Source of the DNA: Tulasnella sp. 424
Taxonomy: Eukaryota; Basidiomycota; Agaricomycetes; Cantharellales; Tulasnellaceae
Reading direction: 5' to 3'
Length of the DNA stretch: 64,000 bases
Assembly (NCBI GenBank): GCA_019633425.1
Contig: WSUB01000188.1
Span: 1-64,000 of the forward strand
Below the pieces are notes generated by a model. That model was not told the DNA's origin. It saw only the letters and a list, made by a program, of their open reading frames with translations, and made no database searches. Shown here one piece after another: positions 22,080-32,887 of this stretch. A program made the translations under genes and the position numbers. The number at the start of each line of letters is the position of its first letter. Position 1 is the stretch's first letter.

Positions 22080-23021
22080 AGGGCCGGCTAGCTTAAAATG
22101 TCGAGCGATCCGCAAACGTAGAGGTTTGGTCTTTGAGGGATGTCCCTTCGGTGACTTTGGAGCCAGTTTCGCTGATCAATGTATTTGTGCATCGAAGGAC
22201 TTTTAGATAATAAGCTCTCCTGGAGCCAATGTAACCTATGGCATTAAACATGGTTTGCGACTAGAGATGAGCGAGACCAGAAGCGGGAGCTGTCATGAAG
22301 GGACGGGCCTCCACGTCATTCCCGTTTGCGTTTTCCTTGGATGGCTGAGATCCTGTGGCCGTGGGAACGCCGCCACCCCTCGTTGATGTGCTTCATTGAC
22401 CAAGATCACAAGACTCACTCATAATAAAAGTAATGGGAGCTCCTCATATGTCATCAAGCAGAAAATTCGGTTAGTTACTCTCTTCTCCATGCGCTGTTCG
22501 GCGGACAGGAAGGGTGGGGGCTAACATATCGTAACCATCGTTTCTCTCCGCCGGTAGAATGCTCGGAAGTGAATACTCCTCTTGACAAGGCCAAGCTCTT
22601 AACCTGTCCACCTTGACGAAAGGTCTCTTTTTTTGACGTCAGTACGGGCCTATCGTTTTGCTTGCTTTGGTCTCGGTCCGTCGACACCTTCCCACCGCGG
22701 GCTGCGTGGCGATTAGTCGGGAGAGATCCTCTCCCTTCGAATGAGACTCGCGCCAGCGATTCCTCGAAGCCCGTCATGGTAGCGAATTCTGTACTTGCGT
22801 GCCCAATCGGACCCTGCACCCCGAACTTATCTCGGATTTGCACGCGCCAAATTTCCTGCGACATTTCAGCAACGGGTCTTCCAAAGGGCTTGGCGTTGCT
22901 ACGACTCAGTGCGGTGGGCATATTTATAGGCCCTCGAACTAAAATTACTTTGCACAACAACCTCACCGAATCGTACAACAAATCAGTCAAGTCTTTCATA
23001 ATCCAGGACGACTGCTTTCCG
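22080..23021. other. Intergenic; promoter of the AA9 gene
   Basis: A 174-residue minus-strand frame at 22475-22999 and an overlapping plus-strand frame lack any motif. The region ends in the TATA box and leader of the monooxygenase gene. Confidence 0.5.
22921..22928 (+). promoter_or_regulatory. TATA-like box of the AA9 gene
   Basis: TATTTATA lies 94 bp upstream of the start codon at 23022. Confidence 0.5.
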
Positions 23022-24115
23022 ATGAAGTTTTTCGCCGCCGCCCTCGGCCTTGCCGCCCTTCTCGTCCCTCAGGTCGCTGCCCATTACAGATGGACTTCCC
23101 TGATTGTCAATGGCACTGTAAGCTTCCCTATAACCCCTATTGTTCCTGATTCAACTTCATACTAAGCTACATGTTCGATCGTTTCCCCGAACAGACTACC
23201 ACTGCCTACCAATACGTTCGACCGTACACCAACATGAACAGCCCCGTCACTGATGTCACCTCCAAAGATTTTACTTGTAATGTTGGCGCTACACCTGCAC
23301 CCGGGATTGCCTGGGCGAAGGCTGGTTCTACTGTGAGTCCTGAAGGTTCATAGCTATTCCATGGTTCAAACTCACAAAGCACTTGATTAGATTGGCTTCG
23401 CCTCGGACATCCCTATCAGCCACCCTGGTGTCATCAACGTATACATGGCCAAGGCTCCCTCAGGGCAAACAGCCGCGACATACACTGGCACTGGCAACTC
23501 TTGGTTCAAGGTAAGTGCCCTTTGGCTATTGACAAGCTGGATTTGTTGGATACCAAACCTCTCACTCGCATCAGGTCGCACAACTTAGTGCAGTAACCGA
23601 CGGCGGTAATTCGATCAAGTGGCCATCTGATAACATCACCAGCTTCACTTTCACGATCCCTTCCAAGTTGGCATCAGGCGACTACTTGGTTCGCATCGAA
23701 CATATAGCACTACACGGGGCCAGTACCTTCGGTGGAGCCCAGTTCTACGTGCGTTCGCTTATTGACCTCCTTACTTGCGGGAAGGGTCGTTCAGCTCACT
23801 CGGCCTGTATTTTGTTAGATCTCTTGCGGGCAGATCCACGTCTTCGGCACTGGTGCATCTAGCCCGACCAGTCTTGTATCAATCCCTGGAGTCTACAATG
23901 GGAACGAGCCTGGAATCTTACTCAACATCTATTGGCCGATTGTAAGTGTTTCGGTATAGAACGAAGAACCTGGACTGATCACTTTCGATTCCCGCTTGTC
24001 CGCAGCCGGTAACCTATACCCAGGTAAGCAAGCCCCTGCCGCCCCGTTTACTACCAAGTCGCCTGAAACTGATGATGATTTGTTTTCGCAGCCTGGTCCA
24101 GCTGTTTGGTCGTAA
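23022..24115 (+). CDS. Secreted AA9 lytic polysaccharide monooxygenase
   Basis: Seven exons (23022-23117, 23195-23332, 23391-23510, 23575-23748, 23819-23941, 24006-24023, 24092-24115) give 230 residues in frame. A 20-residue signal peptide (MKFFAAALGLAALLVPQVAA) ends just before His in HYRW. In AA9 the mature N-terminal His is half of the copper histidine brace. The second copper His is in IEHIALHGAS, and the Q-x-Y motif with the axial Tyr is GAQFY, followed by ISCGQIHVFGTG. The enzyme oxidatively cleaves cellulose or similar beta-glucans outside the cell. There is no CBM1; the protein ends soon after the catalytic domain (PVTYTQPGPAVWS). Exon 6 is only 18 nt. All copper ligands are present, so I consider it active. 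Confidence 0.9.
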
Positions 24116-24886
24116 GAATGCTTCGGGAAACCTTTGTGCCAGTGTAGAGAGCTCTTTGAATACATCTCAAACACGATGGTCGTATGATGACGTACTTCAG
24201 CATCCCTCGTTGCAAAACTGTCCAGGATGGCTTTCTAGTGCGATTTACTCCCCCGCAAACTCGTGTCGTAGGGTGTTGTCAACTTGCTGAGCAATTAGCT
24301 TTTCGATCGGCCACCGATGACGGCATTGCTCGGGGTATCTCAGGGATGCCCGAAGCAAGCCCTTCCGCTGTCGGTATGCAACCCAAAGGCCGCTGAAACC
24401 AAGAGAGAGCGATTCCCACATTATTGCGGCAGATAATTCACCACAGGAGGTGGTTGTTATCGTGTCGTATACACATTGGATCCACCCTGCAACCACTGTC
24501 ATGCCGTAACCGAAGACAAGTAAAGAATTCCCCCAGACACATACAAGGTAGCTTGTTGTCATGCTACTTAGGAGTGGTGGCTCTGTCAAGCAACTGTCGC
24601 ACACTTAGGCATGAACCCAACTCGGGCTTGTCCACGCCGCCTAAGACCGAGGGCTATCGATGCAGGACGGTGCAGTTTCAAAGCTTGGCCAATATCTTCA
24701 GACCATATCGTCTGCGGCGCTTAGAGATGAACGGCCTTAATAAAACGCCACCAGAGATATAGTTCATCTATCATTAACGTCGCTCCCATCCGACTCCGCA
24801 AGTATGCCAAACTATGCCAAAAACAGGAATTACGCCAAAATGAACTGGCGGAGAGTAGTCTTTAGATTGTCTCAAGCCAACATACT
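24116..24886. other. Intergenic, nothing recognised
   Basis: 770 bp between convergent genes, with only short chance frames. Confidence 0.5.
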
Positions 24887-26405
24887 TCAGCTCCAAAGGT
24901 CTCCAAATGCATCGTCCTGCTTCTTCGCGGCTGGCTGGGTCGGTGCCGCCGACGCTGGTTGGCCCCATATACCAGCACCACCAAACCCGCCCGAACTAGC
25001 GGCCGGCGCTGGGTTCGCGGCGGGATTAGCCCAAACATTCGATGAGGACCCGAATAAAGAGGCATTGGACGTCTAAATCGAAATCACGAGCGGCTCGTGA
25101 GCAACGAGAACGCGGTCGGGGAGCTAACGATGATGACTTACTGGCTGTTGGAAGGCGCCGAACCCACCACCGAATCCCTGCTGACCAGGGGGTGAGCCGA
25201 AGAACGATTGGTTCGTCGACTGGGCGGGAGCACTTGTAAAGCTTCCCCATGGATCGGCAGACGCCGCCGTTGCGGCGGGTTGTTGAGCTGGTGCTCCCCA
25301 CGCGTTGGCTCCACCCCACGCTGCCGTGCTATTAGGAATAGCTTGTGCGACAGGCGGACTGGAAGTCGAGAATAGAGACATGATGTCGTTCTTCACGTCT
25401 TTCCTCGGTGGGGATGTTGCGGCTGCGTTCGTCCCCGTCGGAGCGCCTGGGGCTGGAGCGTGGAAATCGAGGGAGAAGAGGTCATCGACAGCCGGAGCGG
25501 GTGCAGGAGGAGCAGGAGCTGGAGGAGGAGGAGACCGTGAAGTCACTGGTGCTGGGGATACACTGGTCGGGGAAGCTTTGGCGCGGTTGGTACTCATCAT
25601 AGCCGTTGAGAGGAGGGGATGAGCAGTGCGACCTCCTGCATTGGCCGGTGACTGGGATCGAGGTGATGAGGATTGAGAGTCAGCAGCGACGATTGCTTGA
25701 ACAGCGGGGGTCGGAGCGGGCTAGAGGGAGGGAAGTGGTGTTAACACAGCTGAATATAAATAGGTGCGCCTTTGTTACCTCTTGTGCGGCCTGCTCCTGG
25801 TCAAGAATCGATGGATCTTCAGGTGGGGGACCTTCCATGGCCCATCGTCGAGATTCATACTTGGAACGGATGAAGGATTCAACTTTGCTGTTGGAGAAGA
25901 GTGACGGTGATCAGCATGGAGCATCTGGGAAGACTGCCGTCATCGGGACGTACTGATCTGGCGGGACGTGACCTGCCTTCAAGTGCGCTTCCCAGTAAAC
26001 GTTAGCTCGACGGTTCCCCCACTTTTGGATAGACTAGAAATGGGAGATGGAGGGTAAGGGGTCAAGGTTTTCTAAGAATAACGTGTGTGGCTTACAGCCA
26101 TCTGTTCTGGCGTCCAGGTGTCTAGATCCACCGATTTTACTTTCGATATATGAGTGCCCATGCTACGATGAATTCCAGAGCATCTAATGCAAACGAAGAC
26201 CCCGATGTTCCAAGAAGCCCATCGAGGATCTGTAACAGAAATGGGGGACTTGTGAGCTTAAACCTGTACACATGCCAGGGTAATTCCTCGTGGGCTTCTT
26301 ACCATGTCGTTTGCAGTCAGCGCACAGTTTGTTCTCGGGTCGCTTGACGAGTTCTCTTAATATACGAGCGTTTCTTTCGGTCGTGGCCTTGTCTTGCTTA
26401 TACAT
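24887..26405 (-). CDS. SMAP-type ArfGAP
   Basis: The minus-strand gene starts in good context (ACCACCATG) at 26405, and its exons are joined through short introns. The N-terminus reads [19 protein letters not shown], followed by the ArfGAP zinc finger CADC, 16 residues, CIRC, then [21 protein letters not shown], which includes the arginine finger region (CX2CX16CX2CX4R). Exons then give [14 protein letters not shown] and [19 protein letters not shown]. The tail is Pro/Ala/Ser-rich with repeated Trp-containing segments ([34 protein letters not shown]) and ends in DDAFGDLWS at 24887. The domain order matches SMAP/Age2-type GTPase-activating proteins, which switch off Arf at Golgi and endosome membranes; the tail probably contacts coat proteins. 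The gene looks intact. It is divergent from the next gene with 151 bp between starts. Confidence 0.88.
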
Positions 26406-26556
26406 GGTGGTGCGTCGTCAGCGAGGAAGCGTAATCAGGGAGGAGTGGTGGACTGGACTGAGCGGTCTCAAGGGTCCTGTTTCGTGAGCAGACCAAATCG
26501 AGGCAAGCAGTCAGGTTTTTGGATTCGGAAGACTACCGCCACCCCTCGAACGAACC

Positions 26557-26997
26557 ATGCCAGGCCCAACACCCGCAAAACCTACTTCATTAGCTAAAGC
26601 TCTTGCTCATCTCGCGAAGCAACCACAGCCGAAGCTGTCCCCCAAAATTCGCGCTCTCTCGTTAACTTTTGCCAAACGGAACGCTCATTATGGTGCAAGG
26701 CATTTCGTCAAGGAGGACCTACCACGGGTAGCTTATGTGAACCCCAACCTGAAAATATCGGTGGAAAGGAGAGACCATTTGAGGGAGTCTCCTTGGGCAC
26801 CTGAGCTACGAGCTGAGTTTGGTGAGCAGGCCGCTGAGGAGCATTGAATGTTGATAAACATGCTCACTCTTCTCTCGAAATCAGCCGATGGGACGAAGTC
26901 GACGATAGACATGACACAAAAGCACTCGAGTGCCATTCTTCAAGAATTACTGAACCTTGAGAGTGAAGCTACGCCAAAAGCAAGCCCCGCAGCATGA
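26557..26997 (+). CDS. Mitochondrial ribosomal protein, L51/S25/CI-B8 domain (mL61/MRP49-like)
   Basis: Two exons (26557-26821 and 26885-26997) encode 125 residues. The sequence runs PKIRALSLTFAKRNAHYGARHFVKEDLPRVAYVNPNLKI; the pattern of a beta strand, a Gly-Ala-Arg-x-Phe turn and (L/I)P-x-(I/V)-x-Y-x-NP is the L51/S25/CI-B8 domain of mitochondrial ribosomal proteins and one complex I subunit. It is followed by DGTKSTIDMTQKHSSAILQELLNL. Length and the short N-terminus fit the fungal large-subunit protein MRP49/mL61 best; a small-subunit mS25-like assignment is possible. It would act in the mitochondrial matrix. The only intron interrupts the codon for Ala in EFADG. Confidence 0.72.
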
Positions 26998-28305
26998 TCC
27001 GACACTTCGAGCTAGCAGTTGATAGGTAAGCCATGCACCCCTGGCTCAAATAAACTTGATCCTGACATTCTATAGCTTGTTTCGGTTAGAATCTACGACG
27101 ACTATTGCTGTTACCTCTACGTCCCGTGGCTGTTTCTTACGCTGCAGCCCCGGCACTCTTGACTTTCACAGCCAGCTGAACCTCTCATGGTGACACTATA
27201 GCACCGCTCCCCATCTTGATCGCTGCCTCTGTTTATTTTTGGGACGATAAATTATGGTTCCTACTCGAATCGGTTACACATTGGTTGGCACGACAGCGCC
27301 AATTATCCGACGGCAAGACCTGTTACGTCCAAACCCATCAATCGATGCCGTCAGAGCGCTAAGAGAACGTTCTAGCTATCCCACATGGAGATTTCTTTAT
27401 CAGCTTCGCCAATTCCCTGCCAGTTTCCGACGATGGAATGTCTTGAGCTGGCGTCGCAGGCCACACCCCGGCCCTCCCTTCTTCGTTAACTTAGATGCTC
27501 GTGAGCTTAGACGAAGAAGGTGGACGTCCACAAAGGCGTGATCGAGACAGACGTTCTCACAGTGAGGCGTAGCATGAGGCGCTGGAAAGGCTGTTCCGAA
27601 AGAAGAAAGTTCGGCGCTCTTCGGCGAAGATAGAAGACCGGACGGCGGCGCTTGAAAAGTGTGGCCCCGAAAAGACGGTGATAGTACCCCAATTCAGGGC
27701 TGTGCACAAACACGACCACATTCGAACACGTTCATCTGCAGTTCCTTCTCTACCATCCACTCTCTCTCCGATTCCACTTCGCCAGCACATATTCCAAGCC
27801 ATTTGGCATCTCACCGCAGACTTTTACGGTCTTCTGCACGTATTTCTCTTCCCCCTCAATCGCTCATTTCTCCCTTTCTAATCCCTACATCCACACTATT
27901 TATTGCCTTAGTGCAATTCAATCGCTGCTGGTACAGTCACACAGGTGAGAAATTTAGTTATGTACGGCAGATAGTCACCAGCCGTCAGCATTTTCACCAT
28001 CCCACTCGTCTCCGAGGACCTTTCCTTCCTCTTCCCGTCGACATGGCCTCTGAGAAGGGCACGGGAACCCAGCTCCGTGAAACGCCGCTCTGCCGTACCA
28101 CGGCTCCCTGTCTCGAGGGGCCGAGTACACATCCCACCCATGCGATCGCAAGTGCTTTTTTCCCATCCCAGATACTCGGCTTTGCATTCAGTCGACACGC
28201 GTCCACTTAGGCTGGTACTTGACATAGGTCGAGCTTGACAGCTGATTAGCCTTTGTCTCCCTTCATACAGAGACTATATTCACAACCTTCTATTGCTTAC
28301 TGCGG
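26998..28305. other. 1.3 kb upstream of the forkhead gene
   Basis: Several short Arg- or Ser/Pro-rich frames occur, but none has a motif or a coherent splice pattern. Pyrimidine-rich tracts before 28306 suggest a long promoter and leader. No RNA gene is recognised. Confidence 0.45.
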
Positions 28306-29529
28306 ATGGTCAAAGAAGAACCACAAGAAGAAGTCTCTCTAAACGGACCAGATTCGGCCCCCGCTGCGGCCACAAGCAGCACTCCTGCATCCGACGCGGG
28401 ACCATCCGTACCTCCACGGTCGTCTCAGCACCCGTCGTTGACATATTTCCTAAATCCCGCTCCGCCTCCCCCTCCTCACCCTCCTTTTCAGCCACAAATT
28501 ACCAAACAAGAACCGCAGGACGACCGAAGTACTGTCAAAGGTGGTTTCCTTGACAAGAACTTCCGACCGGCTCTCGTCGCGACCTCTCATTACCATGGTC
28601 AGCGAGACTTTCCGCCGGTATACGGCGACCGAGAACTCCCGCCGTTGAAAGCTAGACATACGGTCACCCCTTACCCAATTCCGCTATATTATTATCCGCC
28701 TGCTCTTGGACCGTCGTCATCTGCTCCAACCTATCCCCCGCCTCCTATTCTTGCGCCTCGCAGATCGAATGGCGCCACACCCTCGACTGCTTCGCCTCCG
28801 CCATTGCGCTCCCGCTCGAAACCCAACAGCCCTCACCCAACTCCCCCGCCTTCTCACTCCTCACCCCGCGCTCACCCGACACCGCCTCCAACAGGGAGTG
28901 CGGGTTCCTCTGCCGACGCATATGGGGACCCAGACGAACTCTACGATGATGAACTGGAAAACGTTCAAAGCGCTGACCTCGATGGAGTCCCACTTGGTGA
29001 GAATACCGCCACGTCGCCCGTCGACGGTAACCCCCACCCAAGACCACCATACAGCGCATGTATGATGATACGACAAATCCTGGTCTGGAGTCCTCAAGGA
29101 AAACTACGTTCTGCTCAGCTATGCGACGCTATTGCAGACAAATACCCTTTCTTCCAGGATCCAGTCGCAAAGAAGCACTTACGGTACGTTTTTGGATGCG
29201 CATGCAGTTAGGCTGAATCCGGTTGGCCCGCGGATCGGCGTGGCAGTGCAGTTGGGTTTACGTTATTTTTTTCCTTGCCTTCTTACAGGGACAGCGTTCG
29301 GCACAAGCTTAGCAACCGACCACAGTTCCACTGTCTCCCCAAGGAACCGGGAGATAAGGGAAAGGGTGGCTATTGGGAATACGTCTTTAAAGATGGGTCA
29401 ACGTCAAGTACTATTTCTTGGGATGAGCGACAAAGGAGAATGGAGGAAGGGACGAAGAAAAGGCAGATGAAGCAGGCTCAGGAACAGGGCGTGGAGTATG
29501 TGAACGAACAGCCCATGACAACGGGATGA
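28306..29529 (+). CDS. Forkhead (winged-helix) transcription factor
   Basis: Two exons (28306-29183 and 29289-29529) encode 372 residues. The first 240 are low-complexity, Pro/Ser-rich and probably disordered. The forkhead domain sits near residues 245-350: RPPYSACMMIRQILVWSPQG, LCDAIADKYPFFQDP, then across the intron RDSVRHKLSNRPQFHCLPKE and GKGGYWEYVF. SVRHKLS corresponds to the DNA-recognition helix (usually SIRHNLS). The intron splits the Arg codon just before that helix. A basic Gln-rich tail follows. It is a nuclear DNA-binding regulator by family; its targets are unknown. It converges on another forkhead-like gene 150 bp downstream. Confidence 0.85.
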
Positions 29530-29676
29530 TAGCTCAGCCATTCGGTGAGGCACACCCTATGGGAACGTGCCGGGTGCCATTTTCGTTTCATGCCCGGCTA
29601 GACTTCTCTCTCTTTGCATTATTGAACGATAAATTTTAAATTCGATACACGCGTTTACAATTCAATCCAATTATGG

Positions 29677-30413
29677 CTAATAACTCCCCGTAAATCCGCT
29701 GGGGACTACTGGTTCCGCCGACCTCCATATATTCGAGCCCGCTGGAACCTCTGTGAAATGCGTTCTCAAAGCGTCCATTACCAACCGCCTGAGGGAAAAG
29801 CTCGTGTTAGGGGCAAGACCGAAAGCCAGCACCCTTAAAAGAAAACTCACTGATCCCTCCGATTGTCATACCCCGGGAATGAACGTTCAAGGCCTTGGCA
29901 AATCTCGGAAAACCTAAGTTCGTTCGATCGACGAGCATTGAAGACTCTTCGGATCAGTCCAGCCCAGTCCGGTGGCTGCTGACCGTAAATCGTTCCATAC
30001 GCGGGGGGTTGTTGAGTGGGATATTGGGACTGCGCTCGATACGGAGGAGCAGCTTGAGGAAGCAGTTGATCGGCTCCGGAGCTGGCTGGAAACCCAGCAT
30101 ATGGATCAGGGGTTGGGGATTGGGGGGTCTGCCGACCTTGACCTGAGGGATTGGCTGCTAACTCGGATCTATACCCAAAGAGCGGATCCGGAGTTGGCCA
30201 TTGGATTGGTTCGTCGGAGGGCTCGTTGGAAGCACCACCTCCCCAGAAGAGGGAATGAAACCTAGCCTGTATTCCCGAGACTTGCGGAGGTGGAATAGGT
30301 CGACTAGACCGCTGCTGGGAAACAGGGGGTCGAGAGGACCTTGTTCGGCGGCGTTCCACGTCTCCCCTTGACTGCCGAGCTGCTCCGTCTCCTTGGGCCG
30401 AATAAGTGGGCAT
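29677..30413 (-). CDS. Degenerate forkhead-like protein
   Basis: Two exons (30413-29851 and 29788-29677) give 224 residues. A long Pro/Gln/Ser-rich N-terminus with SRPIPPPQVSG, FGYRSELAAN and YPTQQPPAYG precedes PPDWAGLIRRVFNARRSNELRFSEICQGLERSFPGYDN. That matches the first two helices of a winged helix (compare MIRQILVW...LCDAIADKYPFF next door). After the intron, QRLVMDALRTHFTEVPAGSNIWR occupies the place of the recognition helix and wing, but without the SIRHNLS consensus. The protein stops 16 residues later. I infer a diverged forkhead relative, possibly unable to bind DNA in the usual way. The reading frame is intact, so it may be expressed; a decaying gene is the alternative. Confidence 0.55.
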
Positions 30414-31035
30414 TATTGGATTAAAGGGTTTCTTGGCAATGACTTGAAAGCGAAGATTGATAGAATGCTAGGTAGAAAAGCTGGTGGGAAAGTTGGCCGC
30501 GGACGGGGGAATGAAAGCCGTGAGTTGTGTTGGGAATAACGAGACTTGAGGAGTTTAGTATTTATACATGGCATCATGATATATGTACGTTGGTGGTGTC
30601 TGATCGACATCATGTCGTGGAGGGTCGATGTCGGTAGTGACGTGGAGGACGTACACATCGAGCACAGAGACACAGAGTTACATATTCGGCGAGGGCGCTG
30701 TCGCTTTGAGTACGTATCCAGCTTTACTAAAAAGCGACCTTACGTCTTGGGAGGCGAGAGGAACGTGAATGTGTGGTTTTAGCGTACATCCATTTACACA
30801 GACGCCCATCGCAGAATTCCCTGAACCTCCTATCCAGATCACCGAGAAGAGATCGAGGCAATTTTTAAAAAGTTAAAAACGCTCCGTCGTACATATTGGA
30901 TTCATAGCCTCTAGCAGCTCAATATGCGGGTTCCTGATTGAGGTTCGCCTGGGCAAGCCACGTTCACGTGGTGCTGTGCAATTGAAGCACAATCTCAAAG
31001 TGAGATCCTCAACGATCACCACCACTGTGTCGACC
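30414..31035. other. Divergent intergenic region
   Basis: About 620 bp between the forkhead-like gene (minus) and an F-box gene (plus). Only short frames are present and no clear core-promoter element is seen. Confidence 0.5.
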
Positions 31036-32493
31036 ATGTCCGACCACGTTCCCCCCGAGCTCTGGCGCCAAATATTCATAATACTGCGGGACGAGGGTGA
31101 TGACCACTGGCAAGACCTTTCCAAGTCATCGCAGCATCAACGCCGCTCGACTCTTGTCCCCATTGTTCTTACACGACGCTACTTCCGTGAGATCGCGGAG
31201 CCCCTGCTCTACGAGCACATCGTCCTGTACTTGCAAAAAAAAGGATCTCGCCTGGGAACCGTCGTCGATGCGCTGCAAGCAAAGGAAGAAAGGAGAAAGT
31301 GGGTGAAAACCGCCGTCGCGACATGGCGCCCAACATCCAGGAAAGACGGGGATGATGAATCGCGAAACGAGTGTTCGATCCTGGTAGAAACAGCGCTCGC
31401 ATTCATCCCAGGAATTCAAGGACTTCGCCTCTTCCGTACACTCCTATCTAACGAAGTCTACCAGTGGATTGTAACCAACCCCAACCTTCGCACACTCATT
31501 CTTCAACGATGCGATTTCACTCAAAAGGGCCGCCACAAGATTGACCTAGCCAAGTCAAATATCAAAGCGCTCACTCTAACACAGTCTTCTCCATTCCTCA
31601 GATTCCCCTTTGGGGAGGTCAGCAAACTGTTTGCCCTTCAGGGCTTAACGGAGTTGACGGTCACGGCCCCCTTTTTCGACCACATTACGACTCTCCTCCG
31701 AGCATTCCCGACTCCAAAATTACATGGCCTTCGGAAATTAACTATCCAACTGCCGTCAGGGAGTCCTGGAACCCGGGACAAAGCCGTTCATCTTTTCGAT
31801 TTCCTCGCTCATTCCCCCAACCTTACACATCTCCTTGTGCAGGCGGGAGTCACAGTTCACGCCGAAGACATTTCCATATGTACCATGGATGCCCTGAAAG
31901 TCTTACAAGCACCTTCCGAGGTGGTCGTTGCGCTGCGCCCCGATCCCAATGCCGGATGTATAGAAACTTTAACTGTAAACGGGCCGTTGAAAGAAATGAC
32001 GGCATATTTGTTCAAAGGGACCATTCGCCACCTCTCCTTGGATATTGGGATTGATATGGTCTCAGCCTCGGTGTTGGAGTGTCCCGAGTTGCTGTCTCTA
32101 GATCTGCGACTACGTCCCGAGGAGCGCGCGACGAACCTGGTCACCTTGTCCCATGCGGTTGCTGTGCCTGTGAGTATCCACTCTACCTCTGGCTTGGGGC
32201 GAGACTTTCTTAAGATTTCCTCAACGTAGATCTGGGTGCAAACCAAGGCGGCGCAAGAACTTGCAAGTCTTTCCCACCTTAAACGCCTCTCTCTGCAACT
32301 CTGCACTGAGCTTTCAGAGCATAGAGCAGCCCTTGGAATAATACTCCAGAACACGGAAAAAAGAGAACGAAAGGTTCTCGCCAAGTTTGAAAGGACGTTG
32401 CCGGCATTGCGGGAAGTCCGGTTAACGTCGGAGAGGCGTTGGAGGATATTCAACGAGGGGTGGGAGGTTGTTGCCGATCCGCCGCCTATGTAG
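31036..32493 (+). CDS. F-box-like protein with leucine-rich repeats
   Basis: Two exons (31036-32169 and 32230-32493) encode 465 residues. Starting at MSDHVPPELWRQIFIILRDE the N-terminus is an F-box, with the later helix motif TRRYFREIAEPLLYEHIVLYL. The rest is built of leucine-rich, LRR-like segments: IQGLRLFRTLL, NPNLRTLILQRCDF, LQGLTELTVTAPF, LHGLRKLTIQLP, HLKRLSLQLC and LPALREVRLTSERRWRIF. The frame upstream of 31036 is open back to another Met at 30976, but the F-box position favours 31036. The likely role is a substrate adaptor for an SCF ubiquitin ligase. It is not a close relative of the 15.8-22 kb array. Confidence 0.75.
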
Positions 32494-32887
32494 GGGATTC
32501 ATCTAAAAATACTGCATCATGGCATGTTCAAAGGTCTTTGTTCTTGTAATTATAATTACCACCATGGTGCGTGTCGTTAATGCCGCTTTAGCCCCGACGA
32601 CCGAACCTGAACATCTCACGGTCCATGTTCGGATATTCCAATCTCGGCCGGTGACCTCGACATGACGCATGGTTGCTTCTCTTCACCTCGACTCCATCGC
32701 CCTCGCAAGACCTTTCCCTTTCCCATCGCCGCCTTTCAAGTGGCCCTTCACCATCATCCCCCCCTTCAGCCTTGACTGGCACGAGGGAGACGACTGTTCA
32801 ACGCGTGCGTCGAGCAACACGTGCACGCGACCAGTCCTACTATAATTGCACACAAGACCAACTGCTTCTCAGTAGCCCAGTGGAGCA
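32494..32887. other. Intergenic, promoter of the channel gene
   Basis: 394 bp with no supported gene. Pyrimidine-rich stretches lie at 32690-32770. Confidence 0.45.

Noticed and set aside
22475..22999. 174-residue minus-strand frame
   Set aside because: No motif, and it overlaps the promoter and TATA box of the AA9 gene.
25305..25622. Gly/Ala-rich plus-strand frame of 105 residues
   Set aside because: It is the antisense of the Pro/Ala-rich tail of the ArfGAP gene, a common artefact of low-complexity coding DNA.
31857..32453. 198-residue minus-strand frame
   Set aside because: Antisense to the leucine-rich part of the F-box gene at 31036-32493.
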